A stretch of DNA of 64,000 bases from Polyangiaceae bacterium (GCA_019637295.1 JAHBVX010000007.1:248001-312000); one strand, 5' to 3'. Counted from the first letter of the stretch, positions 52,669 to 62,107 are shown. Numbers and translations are program-made. Notes: generated from the sequence alone by a model not told the origin.

Positions 52669-54597
52669 TCACGGCGAATCGATGCCCAGTCCGGGCCAGA
52701 CGTCGAGCAGCTCACGCGCGACGAGGAGCCGGTGGTCGCGGGCGAGCAGCAGGGTGTCGTCCAGCACGTCGGCGGCTGGCCCGTCGCTGGAGAGTACCGC
52801 GCCGATCTCTGCCGGCGGGCCCATTCGCAGCCAGTATTCGGCAGCTTGCCGGCGCACCTCGGCGGGCGCCTCCCGCCGGGCGAGCAGTTCGCGTCCGAGA
52901 GCCAGCCCTTCGAGCCGGCGCCCGGCGATCCGGGCGAGGTGAAAGCGTGCGGCGGTGTGAGCGAGCGTCGAGTCTGGCTGCGAGCGGGCGCTCGTGATCG
53001 CGGCGCGGACCTCGGGGAGCAATCGCAGCACGTCCTGGGCCGCGCGGTACTCGGGCGCGAGCTGCAGCGCCTGGGTGACCCTGGCCTCCGCGGCAGCCAA
53101 GTCGAGCCGATGGAGCGCGACCAGTCCGGCGTCCAGACAGTACTTCGCGTGTCGGTGCTCAGAGCAACTCGCGCTCAGGATGGCCTCGGCTCGCGCGTAG
53201 TCTCCCAGCTGACTCAGCGCGTTGGCGTGGTTGGCGCGCACGAGCATGGGGGTATTCGTTCGTTCGGCGGTGCGCTCGTAGATCGCTCTGGCCTCCTCGT
53301 ACAGGCCGGCTCGATAGTACAGGTTACCGAGCTCGGTGCCCGCTATGGCGTTGGTCTTCGGGAGCTGGTGATAGCTCTTCGACCATAGTCGGACTTCACT
53401 CGCGAAGTCGGCGACACGAACCGACGTGCTCAAGACGAACGACGCGAGCAGGCAGAGCGCGGCGGGCAGCAGCCACCGACGCGGCTCGCTTCGGCCTCGG
53501 AAGTGCGCGCCGATCAACACGCACGCGCCGATCAGCGGTACGTACAAGAAGCGGTCTGCCGCGAGCACGCGGACGGAGATGGGGATCACGTGCAGCACCA
53601 GTCCGAGGCCGCCTCCGACCAGGGCCAGACCGGCCGCCACTTGTGCCCGGAGCCGGAGTGGACTGGAGGTGAGCCAGCGCGCGGCCAGCGCGCCGAAGCC
53701 GACGAGACCGAGACCCCCCAGGATGGCGTAGGGCGTCTCGACCAGCTCGAGGTCACCGTGCTGCAGCGCCGGTGTCCACGGCACAGCCAACATGGTCAAG
53801 TAGTGCCCGGCAGCGCCCACGGCCGCCAGCGCTCGATCGGCCACGCCGAGCTCGATCGCGCTCGAGAGCCCCTCGGCTCCCGGGCTGCTCAACGCGCGGG
53901 CGCGCAGCCAGAGGTAGAGACCCGTGACGGCGCCCAGCGGGAGCAGTCCGCGTGCGCGTGCCAGGCCGCGGCGCTGGACGCTCACGAGCTCGGTCGCGAG
54001 CAGCGCGAGCACACCGGCGAGTGCGACCTCTTTGCTGAGCAGTCCGAGCAGCAGGCAGAGCGCCGCGCCGACCGACCGCACCAGCGACGTCCCGCGGTAG
54101 ACAGCCAGACCGAGGAGCATGAACGTTGCGGCCAGTAGGTCGGTTCGGCCGGAGACCCAGGCGGCGGCTTCGGTCGAGCGGGGATGCAGACCCCAGAGCA
54201 AGCTGAGCAGCACAGCAGCTGCGGGCTGGACCCGGTAGCGGCGAAGCACGGCGAAGAGCAGCGCGGCGCTGGCGCTGTGCAGGGCGACGTTGGTCAGGTG
54301 GAAGCCCGCAGGATTGGTGCCATGTAGGGCGCGATCGAGCGCCAGACTCAGCACCGTGAGCGGACGGTAGTAGGCGCGCGTGTGCCCCGACTCGGGACTG
54401 CTCCAGAAGGCTTCTCCGAAGTACGCCAGCCCGCGGAAGCTCGTGATGGCGTCCGAGTCCAGGATCAGGTGACGGTCGTCCCACACGAACGGGGCATCGA
54501 CGCTTGGCGCGTACACGACCAGGACGACGAGCCCGACGATGACCCATCCGAAGCGCCGGAGAACGGCGTCCAACTGGGTCCGGTGACCGACCGGCAT
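52669..54597 (-). CDS. TMTC-like membrane protein with TPR repeats
   Basis: 642 residues: about ten membrane spans, then TPR-like repeats (roughly residues 410-560, e.g. LGNLYYRAGLYEEARAIYERT and NALSQLGDYARAEAIL). The first outer loop has FVWDDRHLILDS, the Asp-Asp motif of TMTC/GT-C O-mannosyltransferases. This architecture matches the bacterial counterparts of TMTC proteins. The likely activity is transfer of a sugar from a polyprenyl donor to protein. ATG at 54597; it is the first gene of the three-gene minus-strand set and divergent from the fourth pilin. Confidence 0.65.
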   Translation of the reverse strand: MPVGHRTQLDAVLRRFGWVIVGLVVLVVYAPSVDAPFVWDDRHLILDSDAITSFRGLAYFGEAFWSSPESGHTRAYYRPLTVLSLALDRALHGTNPAGFHLTNVALHSASAALLFAVLRRYRVQPAAAVLLSLLWGLHPRSTEAAAWVSGRTDLLAATFMLLGLAVYRGTSLVRSVGAALCLLLGLLSKEVALAGVLALLATELVSVQRRGLARARGLLPLGAVTGLYLWLRARALSSPGAEGLSSAIELGVADRALAAVGAAGHYLTMLAVPWTPALQHGDLELVETPYAILGGLGLVGFGALAARWLTSSPLRLRAQVAAGLALVGGGLGLVLHVIPISVRVLAADRFLYVPLIGACVLIGAHFRGRSEPRRWLLPAALCLLASFVLSTSVRVADFASEVRLWSKSYHQLPKTNAIAGTELGNLYYRAGLYEEARAIYERTAERTNTPMLVRANHANALSQLGDYARAEAILSASCSEHRHAKYCLDAGLVALHRLDLAAAEARVTQALQLAPEYRAAQDVLRLLPEVRAAITSARSQPDSTLAHTAARFHLARIAGRRLEGLALGRELLARREAPAEVRRQAAEYWLRMGPPAEIGAVLSSDGPAADVLDDTLLLARDHRLLVARELLDVWPGLGIDSP

Positions 54598-54667
54598 GCG
54601 CCCGGCAATCTCTCACGCGCGGCTCGCCCCCGCCAGCCCTCCGCGCTAGAACCCCTGCCACGCCCCG

Positions 54668-55153
54668 ATGCGCACCCTCAGCCCGATCGAAGCTGCGCTC
54701 GCCGTCGCGATCGCCGCCTCGGTGCTCGCCACCGCGCTGCCTGCGTTCGTTCGCAACCTGCACGCCTCGCGGCTGGTGGAGCCGGTGGATGGGCTCAACC
54801 GCATCGCCACCCGAGCCACGGTGCTCGCGGTGGGGCGGCCGCCGAGCGCGGCCTACCCGCCATCGGCGCCCTTGACCCCCGCCGAGGTACCCAAGGGCCA
54901 GCGCGTGACGGACCCGCCGGGGACGTGGTCGCACCCCACCTGGCAAGAGCTGGGCTTCTTCATCGACGTACCGCATTCGTTCAGCTTCTTGTTCGAGAGC
55001 GAGGGAGGCGAGAGCGGCTCGCGCTTCACCGCACGCGCGCACGGCGATCTCGATGGCGATGGGCTGTGGTCCACGTTCGAGATCTCCGGCCAGAGCGAGC
55101 CGGGGAAGCCGCCCGTCGTCCAGCCCATGGAGATCGATCGTGAGGTGGAGTGA
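54668..55153 (+). CDS. Degenerate pilin-like protein (fourth pilin)
   Basis: 161 residues. The N-terminus LSPIEAALAVAIAASVLATALPAFVRN has the hydrophobic helix and the Glu of processed pilins but lacks the Gly-Phe cleavage site. Near the C-terminus it has GDLDGDGLWSTF, like the major pilin's GDLNGDGVLSKF. It is therefore a divergent pilin-fold protein, perhaps not cut by PilD. ATG at 54668. It overlaps or nearly overlaps the next gene. Confidence 0.65.
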   Translation: MRTLSPIEAALAVAIAASVLATALPAFVRNLHASRLVEPVDGLNRIATRATVLAVGRPPSAAYPPSAPLTPAEVPKGQRVTDPPGTWSHPTWQELGFFIDVPHSFSFLFESEGGESGSRFTARAHGDLDGDGLWSTFEISGQSEPGKPPVVQPMEIDREVE

Positions 55154-56036
55154 GGGGGTGGCGATCGCTGCGGCCACGGCGGCGATCGCGCTGCTCCGTC
55201 CCAAGCTGGCAGAGCAGTTTCACCAGGTCTCGACCCGCAGCGACGTGTACGCGCTGCCGTCCCCGGAGCAGACGGTGGTGCTCAGCTTGGGTTACCGTGC
55301 GGCGCTGGCTGACTTGCTGCTCGCACACGTGCTCGTGAGCTATGGGCTGCACTTCCAGGAGAAGCGCCGCTTCGAGTTCGTAGGCGACTACCTGGATACC
55401 ATCACGACCCTCGACCCGACCTTCCGCAGGCCGTACCTGTTCGCCGACACGCTGCTGACGCTGCAGCCCGTAGCGCCGCGCTGGTCCGACTACGAACGCG
55501 CCCGAGCGCTGCAGCAGCGCGGGCTCGAGGCCCTGCCCCACGACGGCGAGCTGTGGACGACCGTGGGGCAGTTCTGGGCGTACCTGGCCCCGAGCGCGAC
55601 GAACGACCCTGCCGTGCAGCAGGAGTGGCGATTGGCGGGCGCGCGGACGCTCGCGCGCGGGTGCGAGCTGATTGGAGGCAACGAGAACCTGCCGTTCCAC
55701 TGCATCACGGCGGCGGCCATCTTCACGCGGGCGGGGGAACGTGAGGCCACCGTCGCGTTCCTGCAGAAGGTGCTGGCGATCAGCGACGACGAGGAGATCC
55801 GCCGCATCGCGATCGGTCACCTGCAACGGGTGCTGGGGGAGGGGGAGGTCGAGCGCGTGAACGCTCGCTTCGAGGTGTTCCGCAAGCGCTGGGGCGCAGA
55901 CCTGCCCTTCGTGCGCAAGGACACGCTGCTGATCATCGGCCCGGCCTTCGACCCGAGCGGCTGCAGCGGCGCCGGCTCCACCGCTGCTGAAGCGTGCGTC
56001 ACGAGCTGGCGAGACTGGGGCGACCGACAGCGCTGA
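55140..56036 (+). CDS. Membrane-anchored TPR-like protein
   Basis: 298 residues with an N-terminal membrane-spanning segment (VAIAAATAAIALL, about residues 7-19) and a largely helical body with repeats suggestive of TPR (e.g. YERARALQQRGLEALPHDGELWTTVGQFW). Four Cys residues lie in the C-terminal half. No family was recognised. GTG at 55140 has GGAG seven bases upstream and overlaps the degenerate pilin stop by 14 bases; GTG at 55158 is also plausible. Translation is likely coupled with the pilin, so they may act together. Confidence 0.55.
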   Translation: MRWSEGVAIAAATAAIALLRPKLAEQFHQVSTRSDVYALPSPEQTVVLSLGYRAALADLLLAHVLVSYGLHFQEKRRFEFVGDYLDTITTLDPTFRRPYLFADTLLTLQPVAPRWSDYERARALQQRGLEALPHDGELWTTVGQFWAYLAPSATNDPAVQQEWRLAGARTLARGCELIGGNENLPFHCITAAAIFTRAGEREATVAFLQKVLAISDDEEIRRIAIGHLQRVLGEGEVERVNARFEVFRKRWGADLPFVRKDTLLIIGPAFDPSGCSGAGSTAAEACVTSWRDWGDRQR

Positions 56037-56045
56037 GCGTCACGC

Positions 56046-58856
56046 TCAAGGGAACCGAACGGCCGCCGTGGCCGTGCCGCCGGCGGGGACGCTCACGGAG
56101 CGCGTCTTGCGACCGTGCTCCGCGTGGACGAACACCACCGTGTGGTTGCCTGCCGGAACCTTGAGGCCGACCTTGGGCGTCGTGCCGAGCGGGCGGCCGT
56201 TGAGGATCACGTTCGACACCGGGATCGAGTTGATGTTGAGCGTGCCCTCGCCAGCGGCGACCGGCGGGGTCGGGGGCTTGACGGGACCGGGACCGGGGCC
56301 AGGTCCGGGGACCGGACCGGGTCCCGGGCCGGGGCCGGGGCCGGGGCCGGGGCCGGGCCCAGCTTGACCGCGCTGCACCAGGTCGACGGTAAAGGTCTCT
56401 TCGGCCTTGCCGTCCTCGAAGACGATGTCCTTCTTGAAGTCCTCGAACCCGGCGCGGGTAGCGACGATGCTCCAGGGCTTGTCCGTGGTGATGTCGATCT
56501 TGATCGGGAGCTTCGGGATCGGGCGGCGCTCGCTGCCACTGACGAGCAGCACGCGGGCGCCGTCCGCGGCGGTGCCAGCTCGGATCGTCGCGAGCCCCTT
56601 GACCACCTTCAGCTTGGGCTCGAGCGTGACGACCTTGTTGTCTTCCACGCTGACGCGCTTCTCCCAAGGCTCGTAACGGTCGCCGGCGACCTTGATCACG
56701 TGCTCGCCTGGGCTCATGTCCTTGAGCTCTTGCGGCAGCGGCCCGATCTCCTTGCCGTCCACGTATAGCTTCACGGCGCCAGCGGTCTCTGCGGTGACTC
56801 GGATGCCGGTCCCGTCGCTCGCGCGATCGAGGGTGACGTTGATGACCGCGTCCTCGCCCGAGGCGATCTTCACGGCCTGGTCCGCCGTGGGCTGGTAGCC
56901 CGCGGCCGAGACCTTCACCATGTGAGTTCCGCTGCGCAGCTCGGCCACGCGGCACGGCGAGGTGTCGCAGCGCTTCGTGCCGTCCACGAACACCTGCACG
57001 GCGTCGACGGGCTTGTTGCCAGGTCCAGCGACGGTGACCACGAGCGAGCCGCTCTTGGGCAGCATGAACACGATCAGCGTCGCGATGACGCCGACGGCCA
57101 ACAGCGCGGCCAGCGCGATGAGCGCCGTCTTGCCCGCGCCCGAGCTGGCTTGTTGCGGTGCCGCCACGGGGTACGCCGGGGCGTGCTGCGGACCCGGCAT
57201 GCCGGACATCGGTCCCCCCATGGGCTGCTGACCCATGGGCTGCTGACCCATGGGCTGCTGACCCATGGGAGGCATGCTCTGCTGCGCCATGGGCGGGCCG
57301 GCGCCCCGCAACGTCTGTGGCGGGAAGCTGGGTGGCTGCGGCGCGGCGGAGCCGCCCGAGCCGCTCAGCAGCGCGGCCGTGCCGGAGCCGAGGCGGGCCG
57401 ACGGAACCCCCGCTGCAGGCCCGGCCCGTAGCAGCGCGCTGGCCGGATCTTCGTTCGGATCCTTGTCGAAGACGGCGGTCTTCTCGTCCTCGTCGTCCCA
57501 GTCCATGTCCACCGGCGCCGCGGCAGCGGGCGGCGGCTTGGGCGGCAACGGGCCTGGCAGCGGCGGGCGCGACGGAGTCCGCGGGGCGCCCTGCGACCAG
57601 GGAGGCGACGCCGGCGGCGGCAAGGGCGCCGAGTTGCGCACGGCGGGGTTCGACGCACGGCTCGGCGGCGGGCCCGGCGCGCGGCTGACCGGTGGTGGCG
57701 GCCGGCTGACGGACCCGGGGGGGCCACTGCGACTCGGTGGCGGCAGCGGCGGCGCCGGGAGCCCCAGCAGCGTCTTTTTCGCTGGACCCGGCGGGGGGGC
57801 GCGCCGGTCCGTCGAGGGCGCGGCGGGTTGGCCGGACCGCTTCGCGAGTCCGTCGAACACGTCCAGGTCGGAACCACCGTCTTTGCTCATCCAGCCATTC
57901 TCCGCGCTCCCGCTCGGGGGCGCCTCGTTCGGGAAAAGCTCGCGCATCAAGCTGCCGATGCGACGGGCATCGCCGCCTCCCGGGAGGCTCCGGGCGACGG
58001 CTTCGAGATCTGCTTCAAATTCCCGAGCGGTAGCGTACCTCTCCTCGGGAGACTTGGCGAGCGCCTTGAGCACGACCGGGTCGAGGTGCGGCGGGATCCC
58101 GGGTGCCACTCGCGATGGGGCTGGGGCCGAGCCGGACCGGATCTGCTCCATGATGGCGATCTCGTTCGGGCCGTCGAACAGGCGGCGACCCGCCAAGCAC
58201 TCCCACAGGCAGATGCCGAGCGCGAAGACGTCGGCGCGTCGGTCCACGGTGCTCGCGGTCAACTGCTCCGGCGACATATAGCCGATCTTGCCTTTGATGG
58301 CGCCAGCCTGGGTCCGGGTGATCTTGCCCGCGGCCTTGGCGATGCCGAAGTCGATCAGCTTGACCTGTCCATCGTAAGAGATGAGCACGTTCTGCGGGCT
58401 GACGTCGCGGTGGACGATCTGCAACGGCCGACCCTGGCGGTCGTGCTGGTCGTGCGCGTAGCCGAGCGCGCTCGCCACCAGCCGCGCGATCGACACCGAG
58501 ACGTCGATGGGAAGGCGGCTGCCCCGCGCTTCGAGCCGGTCCAGTAGGCTGCGCAGGGGCCGGCCTGCGACGAACTCCATCGCCAGGTAGTGTGTGTCTC
58601 CGACCTCGCCCACCGCGATGATGCGCGCAATGTTCGGGTGATGCAGCGACGAGGCGATGCGCGTCTCGTCGTGGAACAGCGCCAGGAACTCGTCGTCCTC
58701 CGCGACGTTCGGCAGGATGCGCTTCAGCGCGACGATGGTCCCCGACTCGAGGTGGCGGGCACGGAATACTTCGGCCATGCCGCCGACGCTGATGCGCTCG
58801 TACAGCTCGAAAGGACCGAAGTTTCGCGTGAAGCTCACGTTGCGGACCGGCTGCAC
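56046..58856 (-). CDS. Ser/Thr protein kinase with Pro-rich linker and PEGA domains
   Basis: 936-residue receptor-like kinase. The kinase domain (about 14-290) has SVGGMAEVF, Lys45, HRDVSPQN (Asp151, Asn156), DFG at 169-171 and MSPEQ. A long Pro-rich linker with repeats of MGQQP follows, then a membrane span (about 572-595), then outside PEGA domains (VDAVQVFVDGTKRC, VKLYVDGKEIGPLP) that bind surfaces or cell wall, a GPGP spacer and a last PEGA-like part. All catalytic residues are present. HRDVSPQN is frequent in myxobacterial kinases. The GTG start at 58856 could be moved to GTG 58838. Confidence 0.9.
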   Translation of the reverse strand: MQPVRNVSFTRNFGPFELYERISVGGMAEVFRARHLESGTIVALKRILPNVAEDDEFLALFHDETRIASSLHHPNIARIIAVGEVGDTHYLAMEFVAGRPLRSLLDRLEARGSRLPIDVSVSIARLVASALGYAHDQHDRQGRPLQIVHRDVSPQNVLISYDGQVKLIDFGIAKAAGKITRTQAGAIKGKIGYMSPEQLTASTVDRRADVFALGICLWECLAGRRLFDGPNEIAIMEQIRSGSAPAPSRVAPGIPPHLDPVVLKALAKSPEERYATAREFEADLEAVARSLPGGGDARRIGSLMRELFPNEAPPSGSAENGWMSKDGGSDLDVFDGLAKRSGQPAAPSTDRRAPPPGPAKKTLLGLPAPPLPPPSRSGPPGSVSRPPPPVSRAPGPPPSRASNPAVRNSAPLPPPASPPWSQGAPRTPSRPPLPGPLPPKPPPAAAAPVDMDWDDEDEKTAVFDKDPNEDPASALLRAGPAAGVPSARLGSGTAALLSGSGGSAAPQPPSFPPQTLRGAGPPMAQQSMPPMGQQPMGQQPMGQQPMGGPMSGMPGPQHAPAYPVAAPQQASSGAGKTALIALAALLAVGVIATLIVFMLPKSGSLVVTVAGPGNKPVDAVQVFVDGTKRCDTSPCRVAELRSGTHMVKVSAAGYQPTADQAVKIASGEDAVINVTLDRASDGTGIRVTAETAGAVKLYVDGKEIGPLPQELKDMSPGEHVIKVAGDRYEPWEKRVSVEDNKVVTLEPKLKVVKGLATIRAGTAADGARVLLVSGSERRPIPKLPIKIDITTDKPWSIVATRAGFEDFKKDIVFEDGKAEETFTVDLVQRGQAGPGPGPGPGPGPGPGPVPGPGPGPGPVKPPTPPVAAGEGTLNINSIPVSNVILNGRPLGTTPKVGLKVPAGNHTVVFVHAEHGRKTRSVSVPAGGTATAAVRFP
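56283..56360 (-). repeat. GPGP-coding GC repeat
   Basis: A run of GGxCC-type six-base repeats encodes Gly-Pro pairs between the PEGA domains of the kinase. It is near-pure GC and likely to vary by slippage; sequencing errors are also more likely here. Confidence 0.7.
57221..57265 (-). repeat. Three perfect 15-base tandem repeats
   Basis: TGGGCTGCTGACCCA occurs three times in a row and encodes MGQQP units in the Pro-rich linker of the kinase. Repeats this exact suggest recent expansion. Confidence 0.85.
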
Positions 58857-58949
58857 TATTGCACAGATCGCTGGCTCGCGATCTCGAAGTTCACAGCGCT
58901 ATTCGCCGTCGCTGGCGCCCGAGCTTGGCCCGTCGACCTCTGCACGAGA

Positions 58950-61586
58950 CTAGGGCGGGTCCGGCGCGGGCGGCGCCGGCGCCGGACCGCCCTCGGGCGC
59001 CCCCTCGGTGGGCTTCGGTTTGCGGAAGTAGCGGACGCGCCGGGCCTGGAGCGGGTACCAGACCTTGGGCGCGACGATGACGGTCTCGGGGAACAAGCGG
59101 CGCCCGCCGGGCGCGTCGCCGCGCGCCAGACGCACCGCCCCGGCGCGCTCGCCTAGTGGATGGCCGGCGAGATCGCGGTCGCCGCCGATGGCCACATCCC
59201 AAGGGGCGCTCGAGAACAACAGCTCGGTGGCGCCGAGGCTGCGCAGCAGGTCCTCGAGCAGCTTGCCGTCGCGCTCGGGCGCGCGAGCCCCGCCCACGAC
59301 GGCGTAGAGCAGGAACCCTGCGCTGTCGATCCCCGCGGCGGCGATGGCTCCGGAGGGGCTCGTGCTGCCCGACATCAGCCGCGTCGATCCGTTCGCGCCG
59401 ATCGAGAACCGAGCGCCGTCGAAGAAGAGTCCGGGACCCTGCTGGCTGGCTGGCGACGCTGCCAGCACGACGGGGCCCGTAGCGGCCACCCGCAGGGTCC
59501 GCGGGTCGACCTTGAGTAGTCGTACGCGGGCCTCGGGTCGGGCCCGGTCCGGGCGCACGCTGGTGGTCGCGAGCGCGTGCGGCCAGCCGTGCTGGGGCAG
59601 CCCGCTGAGCTGCCACTGGCCTTCGTTCGCTTCGGCCGGCGTGACGGCCGTGGCGACGGGCTCGCCCGGGAGCACATGGCGCAGCGTGAGGTAGAAGAAG
59701 TCGCGCGCCTCCCGTTGGATGTAGCGGGGGAAGTTCATGAGCGCCATGTAGCGGAGCATGCGGCGCCCCTGGTACTCCCAGCCGGGCAGGTCGGGGATGG
59801 GGCCGCTGGACTCCCACTGCGGATCGAGCTTGTGCCCAACGTCGGGCAGCTGGCCCCGCGGAGCGGTGCGATAGAACTCGAGCCCGCTGTGGCCGGGGTT
59901 CATGTCCAGGTGGATGCCGTACTCGCAGCGCGCGCTCTGCATCGCGAGCGCCAAGTGCTCGGCGTCGATGGTCGAGCCATAGAAGTACGCGACGAACTTC
60001 TCCCGCGTCAGACACAGTCCGCTGCGCACGGTACGCGCTTCGTCGGTCCAGCCCGGCGGCACGCCTCCCCACCAGTCGCGCTTGTATGGGTTGATGGCGC
60101 CGTCCATCACGAGCGGCGTCATGTTCTGGCGCATGGAGCGGATCGTCTCGGGCACGGCGTCGCTCTCGGGCCAGGTGCCGAAGCCCGTGCTGCCATCGCT
60201 GAGCTCCGCCACGGTCGCGGCGTAGGGCTTCGGCGGCAGGTACACGACGCCGTCGGCCATCATGCCGAACTCGCCGTGGGTGGCCTGAAAGCCGCCGTTG
60301 AAGCCGCCGAGCAAGCGGCTGATGACCTCGGGCTTGCGCGGCACCAGCCCGGGCCCGGTCTCACCCGTGGCGCTCTTGGGCTCGAGGGTGCCGCTCATGG
60401 CGTGCAGGGCGACCTGGCGCGGATCCCAGAGCGTGATGAAGATCTGGCTGTACGCGCGCCGGCGATCGGTGCGGATGAAGGTCGTGACGAACGGCGCTGG
60501 AGCGTGTGGATTGGTCAGGATGAAGGGGTCCTTGTCCAGCGGCCGCCACTTGCCTTCCTCCTCGAGCGGAGGGGAGAGCACTGGCGTCAGCGCTGGGGGA
60601 GGGAACCCGCTGTCGGGATCCGTGTGCTCTACCAGCGGCGCGTCGAGCAAGCCAGCGAGCTCGTCTGCCACGCGACTCGAGCCGTCGTCCCCGGTAACCG
60701 TGCCGACCACGCGCTGCACCCAGTCCAGCCCAGCGAACGCGACCGCCTTGAGCGCCTGCATCTTGTCGCTCCCGAACCAGGGCAGCGCGCGGACGCGATC
60801 CACCGCCCAGGTCACCACGTTGCCTGGACGCGAGACGTAGTGCGGTTGCTCCGAGACCCAGCGCGAGCCTTCGGTCACCCCGCTAGGTTCGAGCCGGATC
60901 CGCCGACCGTCGGCGTCGACGAGGACCGCGTCATCGGTGAAGGTGATGGTCACCTGCTCAGCGGTAGGATCGAGGCGAAAGCTCCTTCGGCCTACGCCGC
61001 TGGTCTGTCCCGTGGTCTGCCAGTTGGTGATGCGCTGCTGCAGTCGCTGGCGGCGGGTGAAGTCCCGCATCGAGTCGTCGCCGCGGGCGGACAAGTCCGC
61101 CGTGTGGACGCTGTACGCCCGACCGCCGCCACCGATCACCCAGGCGAGCGTCTCGCCGCGGACCGCGAGGCCCCGCTCGTCCACCGCCGAGGTGTCGCTG
61201 ACGTTGTACAGGGTGTGCACCTCGAGCAGCTTGCCTTCGGGCGAGAGTCGGACGCGCGCGAGGTACACGTCCGCCGGCTCGCCCGCGCGATGCCCGAGCA
61301 GCGCGACCCGTCGCTTCGTGGTCACGCTCGCCAGCACACTGCTCGGCGGATCGATCCACGCGACCTCCCGTGGGTCGACCTCGAGCCCGCCCAGCCCGAG
61401 CGTGCTCGCTAGCGCGGCGCTCGCGTCCGCCGCCACCTCGCTCGACGAGGTCGGCGCGGTCCACGCCTGAACCGCGAGGGCGAGTGCGCCGAGCGCCGGG
61501 AGTGGACGCAGCACTCCGAGCGGCCATCGCTGGCCGGCGGACCGAGGCCCGGTCACGGGAATGGTGGCTGCGGAGGCCGGCTGCAT
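58950..61586 (-). CDS. Membrane-anchored NAGPA-like (phosphodiester glycosidase-type) protein
   Basis: 878-residue protein with an N-terminal hydrophobic segment (about 24-41, PLPALGALALAVQAW) and a large extracytoplasmic part. The region LGGFNGGFQATHGEFGMMADG and the later YGIHLDMNPGHS resemble the NGGFF and DGGGSS motifs of NAGPA/phosphodiester glycosidase domains. The first half is unrecognised and the C-terminus is Pro-rich. If active it would cleave sugar phosphodiesters, for example in teichoic-like or lipid-linked glycans; this is inference. The ATG at 61586 is preferred because the upstream frame has no signal-like sequence. Confidence 0.6.
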   Translation of the reverse strand: MQPASAATIPVTGPRSAGQRWPLGVLRPLPALGALALAVQAWTAPTSSSEVAADASAALASTLGLGGLEVDPREVAWIDPPSSVLASVTTKRRVALLGHRAGEPADVYLARVRLSPEGKLLEVHTLYNVSDTSAVDERGLAVRGETLAWVIGGGGRAYSVHTADLSARGDDSMRDFTRRQRLQQRITNWQTTGQTSGVGRRSFRLDPTAEQVTITFTDDAVLVDADGRRIRLEPSGVTEGSRWVSEQPHYVSRPGNVVTWAVDRVRALPWFGSDKMQALKAVAFAGLDWVQRVVGTVTGDDGSSRVADELAGLLDAPLVEHTDPDSGFPPPALTPVLSPPLEEEGKWRPLDKDPFILTNPHAPAPFVTTFIRTDRRRAYSQIFITLWDPRQVALHAMSGTLEPKSATGETGPGLVPRKPEVISRLLGGFNGGFQATHGEFGMMADGVVYLPPKPYAATVAELSDGSTGFGTWPESDAVPETIRSMRQNMTPLVMDGAINPYKRDWWGGVPPGWTDEARTVRSGLCLTREKFVAYFYGSTIDAEHLALAMQSARCEYGIHLDMNPGHSGLEFYRTAPRGQLPDVGHKLDPQWESSGPIPDLPGWEYQGRRMLRYMALMNFPRYIQREARDFFYLTLRHVLPGEPVATAVTPAEANEGQWQLSGLPQHGWPHALATTSVRPDRARPEARVRLLKVDPRTLRVAATGPVVLAASPASQQGPGLFFDGARFSIGANGSTRLMSGSTSPSGAIAAAGIDSAGFLLYAVVGGARAPERDGKLLEDLLRSLGATELLFSSAPWDVAIGGDRDLAGHPLGERAGAVRLARGDAPGGRRLFPETVIVAPKVWYPLQARRVRYFRKPKPTEGAPEGGPAPAPPAPDPP

Positions 61587-61764
61587 GCGTCGTCTCGACG
61601 GCAGGGCCGCGGGTAGCACAGCTGCCCGAGCGTGGTGAGAGGCAACCCGTGGCGCCCCCGCCAGCGTGGTTGGAGTCGTCGCCAACGAAGTTGGCGAACG
61701 CCGTGGGTTCTCTGGAATATCTGGGTCAATGCCAAGAGGTACGCTGCATGCTAGGTTGGCGTTG

Positions 61765-62094
61765 ATGATCGCTCTGGGCCGACGTCGCGCGCTGTGGCTG
61801 TGCCTGGCTGGGCTCACCGCCGGCTGCCTCGCACCCACGCTGCCGCTGCCTCCCCCCAGCGATCCGGAGATCAGCGGACCCGACGCGAACGGACAGGTAA
61901 CGGTGCAAGGCTACGTGGAGCCCACCGCGATCGCGTACGTGTTCAACCAGAGTCAGAACGAGGGACGCTTCCAGCAGACCGGAGCGAACGGGCGCTACAC
62001 CATCAGCCTCCCCGCCGACGTGGGGGACCAGCTCCAGGTCTGGTACAGCATCGGCGGAGAGGTGAGCCCGTCCCTGGTGGTTCAGGTCGAGTGA
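61765..62094 (+). CDS. Small lipoprotein with carboxypeptidase-regulatory-like fold
   Basis: 109 residues. Signal MIALGRRRALWLCLAGLTAGC, with Cys21 in the LTAGC lipobox, is followed by a beta-rich domain (VTVQGYVEPTAIAYVFNQ, GRYTISLPADVGDQLQVWYS) like carboxypeptidase-regulatory or Ig-type modules. Probably an outer surface protein. ATG at 61765 is preferred; the long frame to 61666 has no signal peptide. It is divergent from the NAGPA-like gene. Confidence 0.6.
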   Translation: MIALGRRRALWLCLAGLTAGCLAPTLPLPPPSDPEISGPDANGQVTVQGYVEPTAIAYVFNQSQNEGRFQQTGANGRYTISLPADVGDQLQVWYSIGGEVSPSLVVQVE

Positions 62095-62107
62095 CGGCGC
62101 GCCGCGG

